From an uncultured Negativicutes bacterium (GTDB taxonomy: Bacteria; Bacillota; Negativicutes; Veillonellales; Megasphaeraceae): a stretch of DNA of 64,000 bases. The stretch's first letter is position 1. Each line of letters starts with the position of its first letter. A program made the position numbers and the translations under genes. The notes below the pieces were generated by a model, which was not told the origin of the DNA, did not search any database, and saw only the letters and a list, made by a program, of their open reading frames with translations. Shown one piece after another: positions 26,351-34,654 of this stretch. The stretch is from positions 124,001 through 188,000 of the forward strand of contig CAADUJ010000007.1 of the NCBI GenBank assembly GCA_900752195.1, written 5' to 3'.

Positions 26351-26857
26351 ATGAATCAGTCCTCTAAAACTCGTTCTATTTGTTTTGCTGCCGTCTTAGC
26401 AGCTCTTGTTTTTGTCATGACCTATGTACCTCGTATTCCCATTCCGTTGGGGTATGCCCACTTAGGGGATGCCGTCATTTTTTTAAGTTATGCCTATTTT
26501 AACCGTCGTGATGCGGCGTGGGCAGCATCTATTGGTTCCTGTCTATCTGATTTTCTTGGTGGATTTCCTATTTGGATTATTCCGACTTTCCTCATCAAGT
26601 ATGTCATGGTCGTCATCGTCTTTGCAGTGGCCCAGAAAGATGGCGAGAAGACGCCGGTCGTATCGCTCCGGACGGTTCTGGCGTTCTTGCTCTCGGCGGC
26701 ATGGATGGTCGTATCTTACACGGTGTCAGGCGGTATCCTTTACGGCAGTTTTGGCGCAGCTGCTGCCATGGTGCCGGGGCTTATCATGGAAGGACTGTTT
26801 AATGGGATTATTGCCATCTTGGCAGGAATGGCTCTTTCACGGGTACGTCTTTCGTAA
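26351..26857 (+). CDS. ECF transporter S component, probably for vitamin B6
   Basis: 168 residues with about five hydrophobic helices. SSKTRSICFAAVLAALVFVMTYVPRIPIP is the typical first helix of the ECF riboflavin-type S-component fold, including the AxxxAxxxA-like contact surface for the EcfT subunit, and YAHLGDAVIFLSY follows. It binds a vitamin in the membrane and hands it to the shared energising module, which is not encoded here. The next gene, 35 bases on, is a pyridoxal kinase family gene, so pyridoxine or pyridoxal is the likely cargo. That cargo is inferred from context only. Confidence 0.8.
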   Translation: MNQSSKTRSICFAAVLAALVFVMTYVPRIPIPLGYAHLGDAVIFLSYAYFNRRDAAWAASIGSCLSDFLGGFPIWIIPTFLIKYVMVVIVFAVAQKDGEKTPVVSLRTVLAFLLSAAWMVVSYTVSGGILYGSFGAAAAMVPGLIMEGLFNGIIAILAGMALSRVRLS

Positions 26858-26892
26858 AAAAGCTAACATATATAGTAGTGAGGAGATTAAAT

Positions 26893-27720
26893 ATGAAAAT
26901 ACCAGAACAGAAGCGACTGGCTCTCGTTAACGATGTCACCGGCTTTGGCCGTTGCTCTTGTGCCGTTGAAGTCCCTCTTATTTCGGCTTTGAAGGTACAG
27001 GCTTGTGTGCTACCTACTGCCATTTTGCCAGTCCATACGGAATTTCCTACGTATGCCATCGATGACTATACATTACGCATGGAAGCGTATATAGAGTGTT
27101 GGAAGAAAAACCACCTCACGTTCCACGGAATTTCGACAGGGTTCATGAGTTCAGTGGCGCAGATTGATATTGTCTTATCCTTCATCCATCAGTTCAAGGG
27201 AGACGATACGATCCTCATCGTTGATCCTGTCATGGGCGATAATGGCAAGCTCTATGACTCGTACACGGAAGACATATGCAATGAAATGAAACGCCTCATC
27301 CCGTATGCTGACGTCATCACTCCGAATCTGACAGAGCTTTGTCAGCTCGCATCCGTTCCATATCCAAAGGAGACGCCATCTATGGAATGGCTTCAGGAAA
27401 TGGCAGAAAAAATTGCTCATCAAGGGCCGAAACAGATTGTCGTTACCGGTATTCACCGCAATGGACTCATCGATAATTTTATCTATGATAAAGGCCGCAT
27501 CGATGTCGTAACGGTACAAAAAGTAGCCCGCGATCGTGCAGGTACAGGGGATGCTTTTTCTGCTATTGTATCGGCATCTATCGTAAAGGGGGAACGCCTC
27601 TACGATGCCGTTAAGAAGGCGACCGATTTCATTAGCAAGGCGTTGATCTATACGGATCAATTGGAATTGCCGACGTGCTGGGGACTGGCTTTTGAGGAAT
27701 ATTTGACAGAATTACGATAA
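26893..27720 (+). CDS. Pyridoxal/pyridoxamine kinase family protein
   Basis: 275 residues from ATG 26893 (AGGAG upstream). It belongs to the ribokinase-like PdxK/PdxY group: LVNDVTGFGRCSCAVEVPLI at the start, VDPVMGDNGKLYD, TPNLTELCQL, and DRAGTGDAFSAIV with the catalytic Asp and anion hole. It phosphorylates B6 vitamers to their cofactor forms. It sits behind an S component, so uptake and metabolic trapping are probably coupled. ThiD-like hydroxymethylpyrimidine kinase is a less likely alternative. Confidence 0.85.
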   Translation: MKIPEQKRLALVNDVTGFGRCSCAVEVPLISALKVQACVLPTAILPVHTEFPTYAIDDYTLRMEAYIECWKKNHLTFHGISTGFMSSVAQIDIVLSFIHQFKGDDTILIVDPVMGDNGKLYDSYTEDICNEMKRLIPYADVITPNLTELCQLASVPYPKETPSMEWLQEMAEKIAHQGPKQIVVTGIHRNGLIDNFIYDKGRIDVVTVQKVARDRAGTGDAFSAIVSASIVKGERLYDAVKKATDFISKALIYTDQLELPTCWGLAFEEYLTELR

Positions 27721-27733
27721 AGGAGATAGAATC

Positions 27734-28393
27734 ATGATTATTTACACCTATGACAAAGGACATTACATTACGGTAGCAGAACACATTGAAAAATACCCGG
27801 AAGGGAAGAGGAGCATGTATATCAACCTTACGAACCGATGTACTTGTGCCTGCACGTTCTGCCTGCGCAACTTGAAGGAAGAGGCAGAAGATAAGGAGTT
27901 GTGGCTCAAGGAAGAACCATCTGTCGAAGCTGTAAAGAAGGCTCTTGATGAACAGCCCTGGAACTACATCAATGAAGTGGTGTTCTGTGGTTTTGGCGAA
28001 CCGACCATGCGCCTTCGTGACGTAGTTACACTCCTTACATATATCAAGGCCAATCATAAAGACGTGAAGACGCGAATGAATACAAATGGCCTGTCAGATC
28101 TTGCATATGGACGAGACACGTCGAAGGATTTTGCCGGTTCTATTCTCGATACTATTTCTATCAGCCTTAACGCATCTAATGCTGAACGCTATCTGGCTCT
28201 GACGCGCAGCAAATTTGGACTCCCGTCGTATGAAGCTATGCTCAACTTTGCCCAGCACTGCAAAGCCTATGTGCCGAACGTCGTTTTAACCGTCGTCGAT
28301 CATGTTGAAGACGAAGAAGAAATTGAAAAATGCCGTGCTATCTGTGCAAAACGGGGCCTGACGCTGCGAGTCCGGCCGTATGAAAGTAAATAG
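27734..28393 (+). CDS. Radical SAM protein, TatD-associated type
   Basis: 219 residues. The iron-sulfur ligands lie in CTCACTFCLR (residues about 36-45, CxxxCxxC pattern), followed by FCGFGEPTMR, the SAM-binding glycine motif, and RMNTNGL. Proteins starting IIYTYDKGHYITV with this short length match the family called TatD-linked radical SAM proteins. No tatD gene is in this window. The reaction is not known to me. It follows the kinase gene by 13 bases with AAGGAG, so it is likely in the same transcript. Confidence 0.8.
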   Translation: MIIYTYDKGHYITVAEHIEKYPEGKRSMYINLTNRCTCACTFCLRNLKEEAEDKELWLKEEPSVEAVKKALDEQPWNYINEVVFCGFGEPTMRLRDVVTLLTYIKANHKDVKTRMNTNGLSDLAYGRDTSKDFAGSILDTISISLNASNAERYLALTRSKFGLPSYEAMLNFAQHCKAYVPNVVLTVVDHVEDEEEIEKCRAICAKRGLTLRVRPYESK

Positions 28394-28487
28394 ACATCAA
28401 ACCTTTTCGGACTTGTCACGGCGATGAAATGATTTTGTAACAATTCCATCGTATACTAAGGACAATTCAAGAAAAGGAGTGATGGTC

Positions 28488-29117
28488 ATGAAACAAATCA
28501 GAACATGGCAAAAATACGTAGCTGGTGCATTATTGATGGGAACGGCAACGGTTCTGTTTTCCCTTTCATCGGTACTTCCCGTAGAAGCTGCCGACGCTAC
28601 TTCTGGAGCGTCTACGATGCCGCCTCAACGGCAGGAAGACCCTATGGCAGGACGAGTAAACCCCATTGACCATAATATCGATACATTGGTTCAGGAAGGC
28701 AAGATTACTCAAGACCAAGCAACAAAACTAAAAAAGGCATGTCAGGATTTCCAGAAGAAAGAACAAAAAGATCACCAAGCCTTCGAAAAGAGCCTCCCCT
28801 CTAAAACGGGAATTGATGAAAGTACGCTCAAGGAAATTTTTAAACGGCCTCAAAGACGGGGCAATCACAGAAATCCACAGGCCCAACTGAATTCTCTTGT
28901 GGCACAGGGAAAGGTTACACAAGAAGAAGCAACGACATTGGACACATATTTTAAGAGCCACAGACCGGATAAGGAAAGTACCAAAACGCGTGCAGAACGG
29001 CCGGATACAGATAGCATGATTTCTCAGATGTCCGAAGAAACGGGCATTTCCAAAGATCGTTTGCAGGAAATAGGCACTCTTATGCACAAAGGCGACAGAA
29101 ATGATCGCCAGTCTTAA
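28488..29117 (+). CDS. Secreted protein with duplicated helical module, Spy-like
   Basis: 209 residues from ATG 28488 (AAAAGGAG upstream). Residues 1-35 are a signal peptide ending VEAAD. The mature protein is hydrophilic and helical and contains two copies of one module: LVQEGKITQDQATKL (about 64-78) and LVAQGKVTQEEATTL (about 142-156), each followed later by TGIDESTLKEI and TGISKDRLQEI. It is rich in Lys, Gln and Arg and has no cysteine. Similar repeats occur in exported Firmicutes proteins of unknown role. A periplasmic chaperone like Spy/CpxP is possible but unproven. Confidence 0.75.
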   Translation: MKQIRTWQKYVAGALLMGTATVLFSLSSVLPVEAADATSGASTMPPQRQEDPMAGRVNPIDHNIDTLVQEGKITQDQATKLKKACQDFQKKEQKDHQAFEKSLPSKTGIDESTLKEIFKRPQRRGNHRNPQAQLNSLVAQGKVTQEEATTLDTYFKSHRPDKESTKTRAERPDTDSMISQMSEETGISKDRLQEIGTLMHKGDRNDRQS

Positions 29118-29184
29118 TCGTTCTGTGGAAAAAGGAATATAACGTGTGTATAGTGTCCTTAATTAAAATAGTGGAGGGGTTAAA

Positions 29185-29541
29185 ATGAAAACAAAATGGA
29201 AACAAATGGTAGCTATGTCTGCTGTGATGGTCATGACGATTGGCGGTGCGGCTTTTGCACAAAATACCGCATCTCCCCAGCAGGATGGATTCTTTCAGAC
29301 TCAACAGCAAGTACAAAGACAGAAAAACGATAGGGTTGCTCCGCCGAATAATACGAATCAGAACCAGTGGCAGGACAACAACAAACGTTTGCAGCAGGAT
29401 TTGAACAAAAAAGACGAAAAAAATAAGACGAATAAAGTAAAATCGAAAAAGAAAGCACCGAAAAAAATAACTAAGAAAGCATCTGAAAAAACGCCGAAGA
29501 AAGATACCAATTATAATCAATACTGGAATCAGTCACGCTGA
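29185..29541 (+). CDS. Small secreted Lys/Asn/Gln-rich protein
   Basis: 118 residues with a clear signal peptide (1-25, cut at AFAQ). The first half of the mature part is Gln/Asn rich, the second a Lys-rich low-complexity stretch (KSKKKAPKKITKKASEKTPKK), and the end has aromatic residues (NYNQYWNQSR). GGAGGGG precedes the ATG. No known domain. It follows the Spy-like gene by 67 bases. A basic periplasmic or cell-wall binding peptide would fit; no function is claimed. Confidence 0.75.
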   Translation: MKTKWKQMVAMSAVMVMTIGGAAFAQNTASPQQDGFFQTQQQVQRQKNDRVAPPNNTNQNQWQDNNKRLQQDLNKKDEKNKTNKVKSKKKAPKKITKKASEKTPKKDTNYNQYWNQSR

Positions 29542-29550
29542 GTTGAAAAG

Positions 29551-29648
29551 TACCTCTTTTACTGGAACACGTACGGCTTCCCAATTGTTGGACGTAGGGA
29601 ATAACCATTGGAAGACCGTGTGATGATAGTAAAAGAGGTGTTTTTTTG
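29551..29648 (+). terminator. Long two-part hairpin ending in a T run
   Basis: An outer stem (29551-29563 with 29628-29640: 12 Watson-Crick pairs plus one G-T) is followed by T7. Inside it a second imperfect stem runs from cac at 29568 through ttccc at 29582, paired with ttggaag...gtgtg (29608-29622). It can end the transcript of the two secreted-protein genes, but it is far larger than needed and could be a stable 3' RNA. Confidence 0.65.
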
Positions 29649-29797
29649 TTCAGAACGAAAGGAATGTCATCAATTGCGTACTCTGTTTGAGCGATTTATG
29701 ACGGGAGACAGGACGCAAGGAAGGTTTCTTAACAGTCAAACCATGTGAACCCATGTGAACCTATGCGTATACGTTATTACAGGAAACTCTCTTAATT

Positions 29798-29806
29798 TGT
29801 TATAAT
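29798..29806 (+). promoter_or_regulatory. Extended -10 promoter of the hydrolase gene
   Basis: TGTTATAAT forms an extended -10 element. Upstream at about 29741-29761 the sequence ccatgtgaac is repeated in tandem and may be a protein-binding site. Confidence 0.5.
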
Positions 29807-29861
29807 GGAAATAGATACCGTTCATATACGGAGATGTCTATTTGGTAAAGAGGAGGTCACT

Positions 29862-30527
29862 ATGACAATTGTACTGGTACACGGATTTTGGGGAAGTGCC
29901 TTTCAGTGGAAAGGTGTTGTTGATGAACTTCATGCAAAGGGGCAGGACTCGATCAAAATCGTAGAGCTTTCATTGCAAAATCTGGCTACTGACGCCCGCA
30001 TCTTGCAAGATTGTTTGAACAGAATCGACGACGATGTAACGTTAGTCGGTCATTCCTATGGTGGAGTCGTTATTACGGAAGCAGGAGTGGATGAAAAGGT
30101 AAAAAAACTGGTCTACCTGGCGGCTGTTGCACCTGATGCGGGAGAAAGCATTGCGTCTATAGGGAAACAGTATCCCATGGATAATGGATTGGGAAACGTC
30201 CTTTTTCAAGATGCTGATGGCAATATTTGGATTAAAGAAGAAGCGTATAAGCCATTTCTTTGTGGGGACGTAGAGGATGATACAGCGCGTTTTATGGCTA
30301 TGGCTCTCAAATCGACGAAGGCCACTCTTTTTGGGGAAGCCGTGAAGCATGTTGCATGGAAAACGAAACGGTCCATTTATCAGGTGTCGACGAAAGACGA
30401 AATGATTCATGTCGATATGCAGAGGTACATGGCAAAGCGCATGGGTGCTACCGTATATGAACTGGAAACGAGCCATATGTCTATGATAGCGGCACCAAAA
30501 CAAATTGGAGAACTCATCCTGGGATAA
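29862..30527 (+). CDS. Alpha/beta hydrolase
   Basis: 221 residues from ATG 29862 (GAGGAGG upstream). LVHGFWGSAFQW forms the oxyanion hole, GHSYGG contains the nucleophile Ser, and ETSHMSMI near the C terminus contains the catalytic His. The size and motifs match small esterases and acyl-hydrolases of the salicylate-binding/EstC type. The substrate is unknown. It is monocistronic between its own promoter and that of hslO. Confidence 0.85.
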   Translation: MTIVLVHGFWGSAFQWKGVVDELHAKGQDSIKIVELSLQNLATDARILQDCLNRIDDDVTLVGHSYGGVVITEAGVDEKVKKLVYLAAVAPDAGESIASIGKQYPMDNGLGNVLFQDADGNIWIKEEAYKPFLCGDVEDDTARFMAMALKSTKATLFGEAVKHVAWKTKRSIYQVSTKDEMIHVDMQRYMAKRMGATVYELETSHMSMIAAPKQIGELILG

Positions 30528-30594
30528 GAGGAACGATTTCGCCTGAAATCTCAGGGCAAGACAGCGAAGCTGGCGAGCCGTCTATGCAATAAAG

Positions 30595-30623
30595 TGGAAA
30601 ATCCTTTGTATCCATAGTATAAT
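30595..30623 (+). promoter_or_regulatory. Promoter of hslO
   Basis: TGGAAA (30595-30600) and TATAAT (30618-30623), spacer 17. Confidence 0.6.
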
Positions 30624-30657
30624 GGACAATGGATTATTGGATAGAAAGGATATAGAC

Positions 30658-31539
30658 ATGAAAGTTACAGATAAAATTATTCATTATACATCAAAGGATT
30701 TGATTCGTGTATCCGTTGCAGTGACGAGGCAGTTAACAGAAAAAGCTCGTCAGTGCCATTTATTGTCGCCGGTAGCTTGTGCGGCTTTGGGACGTACGAT
30801 GACAGGCGCCGCTTTACTAGCAGGCGATTACAAAAACCATGAAGGCGTGTCTCTTGCGTTTCACGGTGGCGGTCCTATCGGCGGTGTCCATGCGGATTGC
30901 TTTGATACGAATAAGTTGCGTGGGTACGTAGATACGCCTCAGGTAGATTTGCCGTTAAAGGCAAATGGCAAACTCGATGTCGGTGGTGCCGTAGGAGTGG
31001 ATGGTCAGGTATCGGTAACGCGTTTTACGCCGGAGAAGACGACATATACGAGTCAGTCTCCTATCGTGTCAGGTGAAATTGCAGAAGATCTGGCATACTA
31101 TTTATTGAAATCGGAACAGGTTCCTTCGACAATCAGCCTTGGCGTCCTTGTCGACCGTGATTACACTATTGCTGCATCAGGAGGCTTCCTCGTCCAGGCC
31201 TTGCCTGGTGCAAAAGATGAGGCTCTGGCAAAAGTAGAAGAGAACATCAATGCCATTGGACCTATTACATCTTATCTACGCGATAATCCCGATGGAGAAC
31301 ATGTAATCGAGCTTATCTTAAAGGATATGGAATATAAGGAATTGTTCCGCCAGGATCTTCATTGGCAGTGTACATGTTCAAAGGAACGTTTTGAAAACAT
31401 TCTCCTGACACTGCAAGAGAAAGATAAGAAGGAGCTTTTACAGGATCCCCAGGTAGAAATGACATGCCATTATTGCAATAGCCGTTACGTTATTTCTCAC
31501 GATGAACTGGTGAAACTGTTTGACACAAAGAAAGGATGA
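30658..31539 (+). CDS. hslO: Redox-regulated chaperone Hsp33
   Basis: 293 residues from ATG 30658 (GAAAGGATATAG upstream). It is a holdase switched on by oxidation and unfolding. The N-terminal domain has AGDYKNHEGVSLAFHGGGPIGGV, and the C-terminal zinc centre is CTC (about residue 239-241) with CHYC (about 271-274), the CxC...CxxC set whose oxidation releases zinc. It protects an anaerobe's proteins during oxygen shock. It starts what may be one transcript with the methylthio-nucleoside genes, since only 6 bases separate it from the next start. Confidence 0.95.
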   Translation: MKVTDKIIHYTSKDLIRVSVAVTRQLTEKARQCHLLSPVACAALGRTMTGAALLAGDYKNHEGVSLAFHGGGPIGGVHADCFDTNKLRGYVDTPQVDLPLKANGKLDVGGAVGVDGQVSVTRFTPEKTTYTSQSPIVSGEIAEDLAYYLLKSEQVPSTISLGVLVDRDYTIAASGGFLVQALPGAKDEALAKVEENINAIGPITSYLRDNPDGEHVIELILKDMEYKELFRQDLHWQCTCSKERFENILLTLQEKDKKELLQDPQVEMTCHYCNSRYVISHDELVKLFDTKKG

Positions 31540-31545
31540 TTACCT

Positions 31546-32340
31546 ATGGGCCTCATCGCCGTTATTGGCGGTACCGGTGTTTGTGATGTAAAGATGATGG
31601 AACACGTTACATCTGGCCAGATGGATAACTATTATGGCACCATCCATTATGCGAAGGGGACGTACAAGGGAAAAGATGTCATCTTCTTGGCCCGTCACGG
31701 CCGGACTCATTCTATTCCGCCTCATCTTGTCAATTATCGGGCCAATATCCTGGGATTGAAAAATCTCGGTGTGACAGCTATTATTTCAACGACGGCTGTT
31801 GGCTCCATGCGGGCTGATTTACGGCCTGACGATTTTGTCTTACCGGATCAGTTCATCGATTTTACGAGCCATTCTCGGCATGCCTCGTTTTTTGACGGCG
31901 GTACGAATGGTGTCGTCCATGTCGATATGTCCGAGCCTTATTGCCCGACGTTACGAAATTTCATTTTGAAAGCCGGCTCAGAAATGGATGCGTCGATTCA
32001 TCCTTATGGTACGTATGTGTGCACGGAAGGGCCGCGCTTTGAAACACCGGCAGAAATCAGCATGTTCTCTAAACTTGGCGGTGATATTGTCGGCATGACC
32101 AATGTACCTGAAGTGTGCCTTGCCAGGGAAGCAGAGATGTGCTATGCCACGATTTCCATGGTGACGAACTACGCTGCTGGCATCAGCAGTGAACCGATGG
32201 CACATGCCGAAGTAGTGGCGCGGATGAAAAAGAATGCCGAACGGCTCCGTCGACTTATCATGCGGACTATTGAACTCTATGACGACCGTGATTGTTTGTG
32301 TCGTCATACGTTGAAAGAATACGGAGGATTTTCAGTCTGA
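31546..32340 (+). CDS. Methylthio-nucleoside phosphorylase, probably methylthioinosine type
   Basis: 264 residues, purine nucleoside phosphorylase family 2: IAVIGGTGV, ARHGRTHSIPPHLVNYRANI, STTAVGSM and EGPRFETPAEI. It splits a methylthio-nucleoside to methylthioribose-1-phosphate and a base. In methylthioadenosine phosphorylases the base pocket has two Asp in a TDYD segment. Here the corresponding segment is TNYAAG (about residues 209-214), where Asn suits a 6-oxopurine. Together with the deaminase gene in the same operon this favours methylthioinosine as substrate. Annotation as mtnP would be the routine choice. Confidence 0.85.
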   Translation: MGLIAVIGGTGVCDVKMMEHVTSGQMDNYYGTIHYAKGTYKGKDVIFLARHGRTHSIPPHLVNYRANILGLKNLGVTAIISTTAVGSMRADLRPDDFVLPDQFIDFTSHSRHASFFDGGTNGVVHVDMSEPYCPTLRNFILKAGSEMDASIHPYGTYVCTEGPRFETPAEISMFSKLGGDIVGMTNVPEVCLAREAEMCYATISMVTNYAAGISSEPMAHAEVVARMKKNAERLRRLIMRTIELYDDRDCLCRHTLKEYGGFSV

Positions 32341-33389
32341 TGGATACATTACGCTGGAATGACGGCGTGCTGTACCTGTTAGATCAACGCCGTCTTCCAT
32401 TTGAAGAAATATATTTGACTTGTACAACCTGGCGTGATGTGGAATACGCCATTTCCGTCCTTGCTGTCCGCGGAGCGCCGGCTATTGGCGTGGCAGCCGC
32501 CTATGCAGTCGTCTTAGCATCAGAGTCTCTGGTGTCTATACGGAACCGAAAATTCTATGATGACGAGATGGGCCGTATTACGAAGCTGTTGGATCAAAGC
32601 CGGCCGACAGCGGTAAATTTGCACTGGGCCCTTATGAAAATGATGCAAGAAGTGCATCGGTATGCAGACATGGATATTCCTGACTTGACGAAGCACCTGG
32701 AAATGGTGGCAATGGCGATTCATGATGCTGACAAGACATCGAATGAACTTATGGGAACCTATGGTGCCGATGCCTTGGCAAAGGGAAAGAAAGCCCTTAC
32801 GATCCTTACACATTGCAACGCCGGTGCTTTGGCTACGACAGGGATTGGAACGGCGTTAGGCGTTATTCGAGTTCTTCACAAGCGAGGACTGGTAAAGCGG
32901 GTGTATGTCGATGAAACGCGGCCTCTCTTACAGGGATCGCGTCTGACGGCAACAGAGCTTTTCCATTCTTCTATTCCCGTCACAGTCATTACGGATAACA
33001 TGGCGGCGTGGACGATGAAAACTTGCCATGTCGATGCCGTCATCGTTGGTGCTGATCGTATTGCTGCCAATGGCGACACAGCCAATAAGATTGGTACTTT
33101 TGGAGTGGCTCTGGCGGCGGCTGCCCTGGATATTCCTTTTTATGTGGCAGCACCCGTTTCTACGTTTGATTTGACTTTGCCCAACGGCGAGGCGATACCG
33201 ATTGAAGAACGGGATCATCAGGAGGTCCGGACGTTTGGAACGTCTCGGACGGTCCTTCCGGAAATTCCTGTTTTTAATCCTGCCTTTGACGTGACAGATC
33301 ATCAACATATTACTGCTATCATTACAGAACGAGGCGTATTGGAACATCCTGATGCGCAACGTGTGGCTTCATTTTTTGAAAAGAGGTAA
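32340..33389 (+). CDS. mtnA: S-methyl-5-thioribose-1-phosphate isomerase
   Basis: 349 residues. It turns methylthioribose-1-phosphate into methylthioribulose-1-phosphate. The ATG overlaps the TGA of the preceding gene by one base, a translational coupling. Family motifs include VRGAPAIGVAAAYAV, RPTAVNLHW, THCNAGALAT with the catalytic Cys, VDETRPLLQGSRLTA, VIVGADRIAANGD with the catalytic Asp, and NKIGTFGVALAA. It acts directly on the product of the phosphorylase. Confidence 0.95.
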   Translation: MDTLRWNDGVLYLLDQRRLPFEEIYLTCTTWRDVEYAISVLAVRGAPAIGVAAAYAVVLASESLVSIRNRKFYDDEMGRITKLLDQSRPTAVNLHWALMKMMQEVHRYADMDIPDLTKHLEMVAMAIHDADKTSNELMGTYGADALAKGKKALTILTHCNAGALATTGIGTALGVIRVLHKRGLVKRVYVDETRPLLQGSRLTATELFHSSIPVTVITDNMAAWTMKTCHVDAVIVGADRIAANGDTANKIGTFGVALAAAALDIPFYVAAPVSTFDLTLPNGEAIPIEERDHQEVRTFGTSRTVLPEIPVFNPAFDVTDHQHITAIITERGVLEHPDAQRVASFFEKR

Positions 33390-33394
33390 GTTTT

Positions 33395-34636
33395 ATGGAA
33401 TCTATTATTCGTGATATTTCTCTTGCTAAAAGTGGTCATGAAAAAATCAGCTGGGTCGACCGTCATATGCCGGCTCTCAATGCCATTGGCTATCAGTTGA
33501 AAGCAGATCAGACTTTTAAGGGAAAGACTATTTGTGTCAGTGTTCATCTGGAAGCTAAAACGGCATATCTCGCAGAAGTTCTTCATCGTGCAGGTGCCAA
33601 TGTCATCGTCACTGGGAGCAATCCTCTTTCGACCCAAGATGATGTAGCAGCTGCTCTGGTAGAAGATGGCCTTACGGTCTATGCCTGGTACGGTGCTACA
33701 GATGAAGAATATTTCCATTTCCTCAATAAATCGCTAGACCATCATCCGGATATCATCATCGATGATGGTGGTGATCAGGTTCACCTGCTTCATACGACGC
33801 GGGCTGACGCCATGGAAAATCTCCTCGGCGGCACAGAAGAAACGACGACTGGCGTCAACCGTCTCCATGGTCTCGACAAGGCAGGAGAATTGAAATTCCC
33901 CATGATTGCAGCCAATGACTCATATTGTAAGTATCTCTTTGATAACCGTTATGGTACCGGTCAGTCTACGTGGGATGGCATTATGCGCACGACAAACCTT
34001 ACTGTAGTAGGCAAACGCGTCGTCGTAGCCGGCTATGGTTGGTGCGGCCGTGGCTGTGCAATGCGTGCAAAAGGGTTGGGCGCACACGTCATCGTCACAG
34101 AAGTCGATCCCATCAAGGCGATTGAAGCGGTTTTCGATGGGTTTGAAGTCATGCCGATGGAAGAAGCTGCAAAGGTTGGCGATATTTTCGTCACGTTGAC
34201 AGGTGATAAGGATGTCATCCGCGGCGAACACATGAAAAATATGAAAGACGGCGTCGTCCTTGCCAATGCAGGTCATTTTGATGTAGAAATCAACAAACCG
34301 GAACTGGAAGCTCTGGCAGTGCGTCATTTTGAAGCACGTCATAATATTGAAGGCTATGAACTTCCGAACGGCCATATCATCAATCTCCTGGCAGAAGGCC
34401 GCTTGGTCAACCTTGCTGCCGGCGACGGTCATCCGGCAGAAATCATGGATCTTTCCTTTGCCGTACAGGCACTGGCTGCAAAATACATCCTTGACCACCA
34501 TAGTGAATTAGGGAATCACGTCTACGTACTGCCCCATGAAATCGATCAGGAAATCGCAACAATCAAGCTCCGCTCCATGGGCTATGCCATCGATACACTC
34601 AGTGAAGAACAGCGAAAATACCTCAATCTCGACTAA
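33395..34636 (+). CDS. ahcY: Adenosylhomocysteinase
   Basis: 413 residues, the shorter bacterial/archaeal form. It splits S-adenosylhomocysteine to homocysteine and adenosine with tightly bound NAD. The NAD site is GYGWCGRGCA (GxGxxGxG), preceded by NRYGTGQSTWDGI, and NAGHFDVEI follows. TGSNPLSTQDDVAAAL and DDGGDQV belong to the substrate domain. It lies 5 bases after mtnA. Presence of both AhcY and the MTA branch means both SAM by-products are handled by this operon. Confidence 0.95.
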   Translation: MESIIRDISLAKSGHEKISWVDRHMPALNAIGYQLKADQTFKGKTICVSVHLEAKTAYLAEVLHRAGANVIVTGSNPLSTQDDVAAALVEDGLTVYAWYGATDEEYFHFLNKSLDHHPDIIIDDGGDQVHLLHTTRADAMENLLGGTEETTTGVNRLHGLDKAGELKFPMIAANDSYCKYLFDNRYGTGQSTWDGIMRTTNLTVVGKRVVVAGYGWCGRGCAMRAKGLGAHVIVTEVDPIKAIEAVFDGFEVMPMEEAAKVGDIFVTLTGDKDVIRGEHMKNMKDGVVLANAGHFDVEINKPELEALAVRHFEARHNIEGYELPNGHIINLLAEGRLVNLAAGDGHPAEIMDLSFAVQALAAKYILDHHSELGNHVYVLPHEIDQEIATIKLRSMGYAIDTLSEEQRKYLNLD

Positions 34637-34654
34637 GGCAGGTGACGTAAGGCG

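Noticed and set aside
29735..29765. The tandem ccatgtgaac as the start of a CRISPR array
   Set aside because: Only two copies, about ten bases long and directly adjacent, without spacers or cas genes.
30541..30657. SAM or SAH riboswitch before the methylthio-nucleoside operon
   Set aside because: No aptamer core was found in the leader of hslO or in the 6-base gap before the phosphorylase gene.
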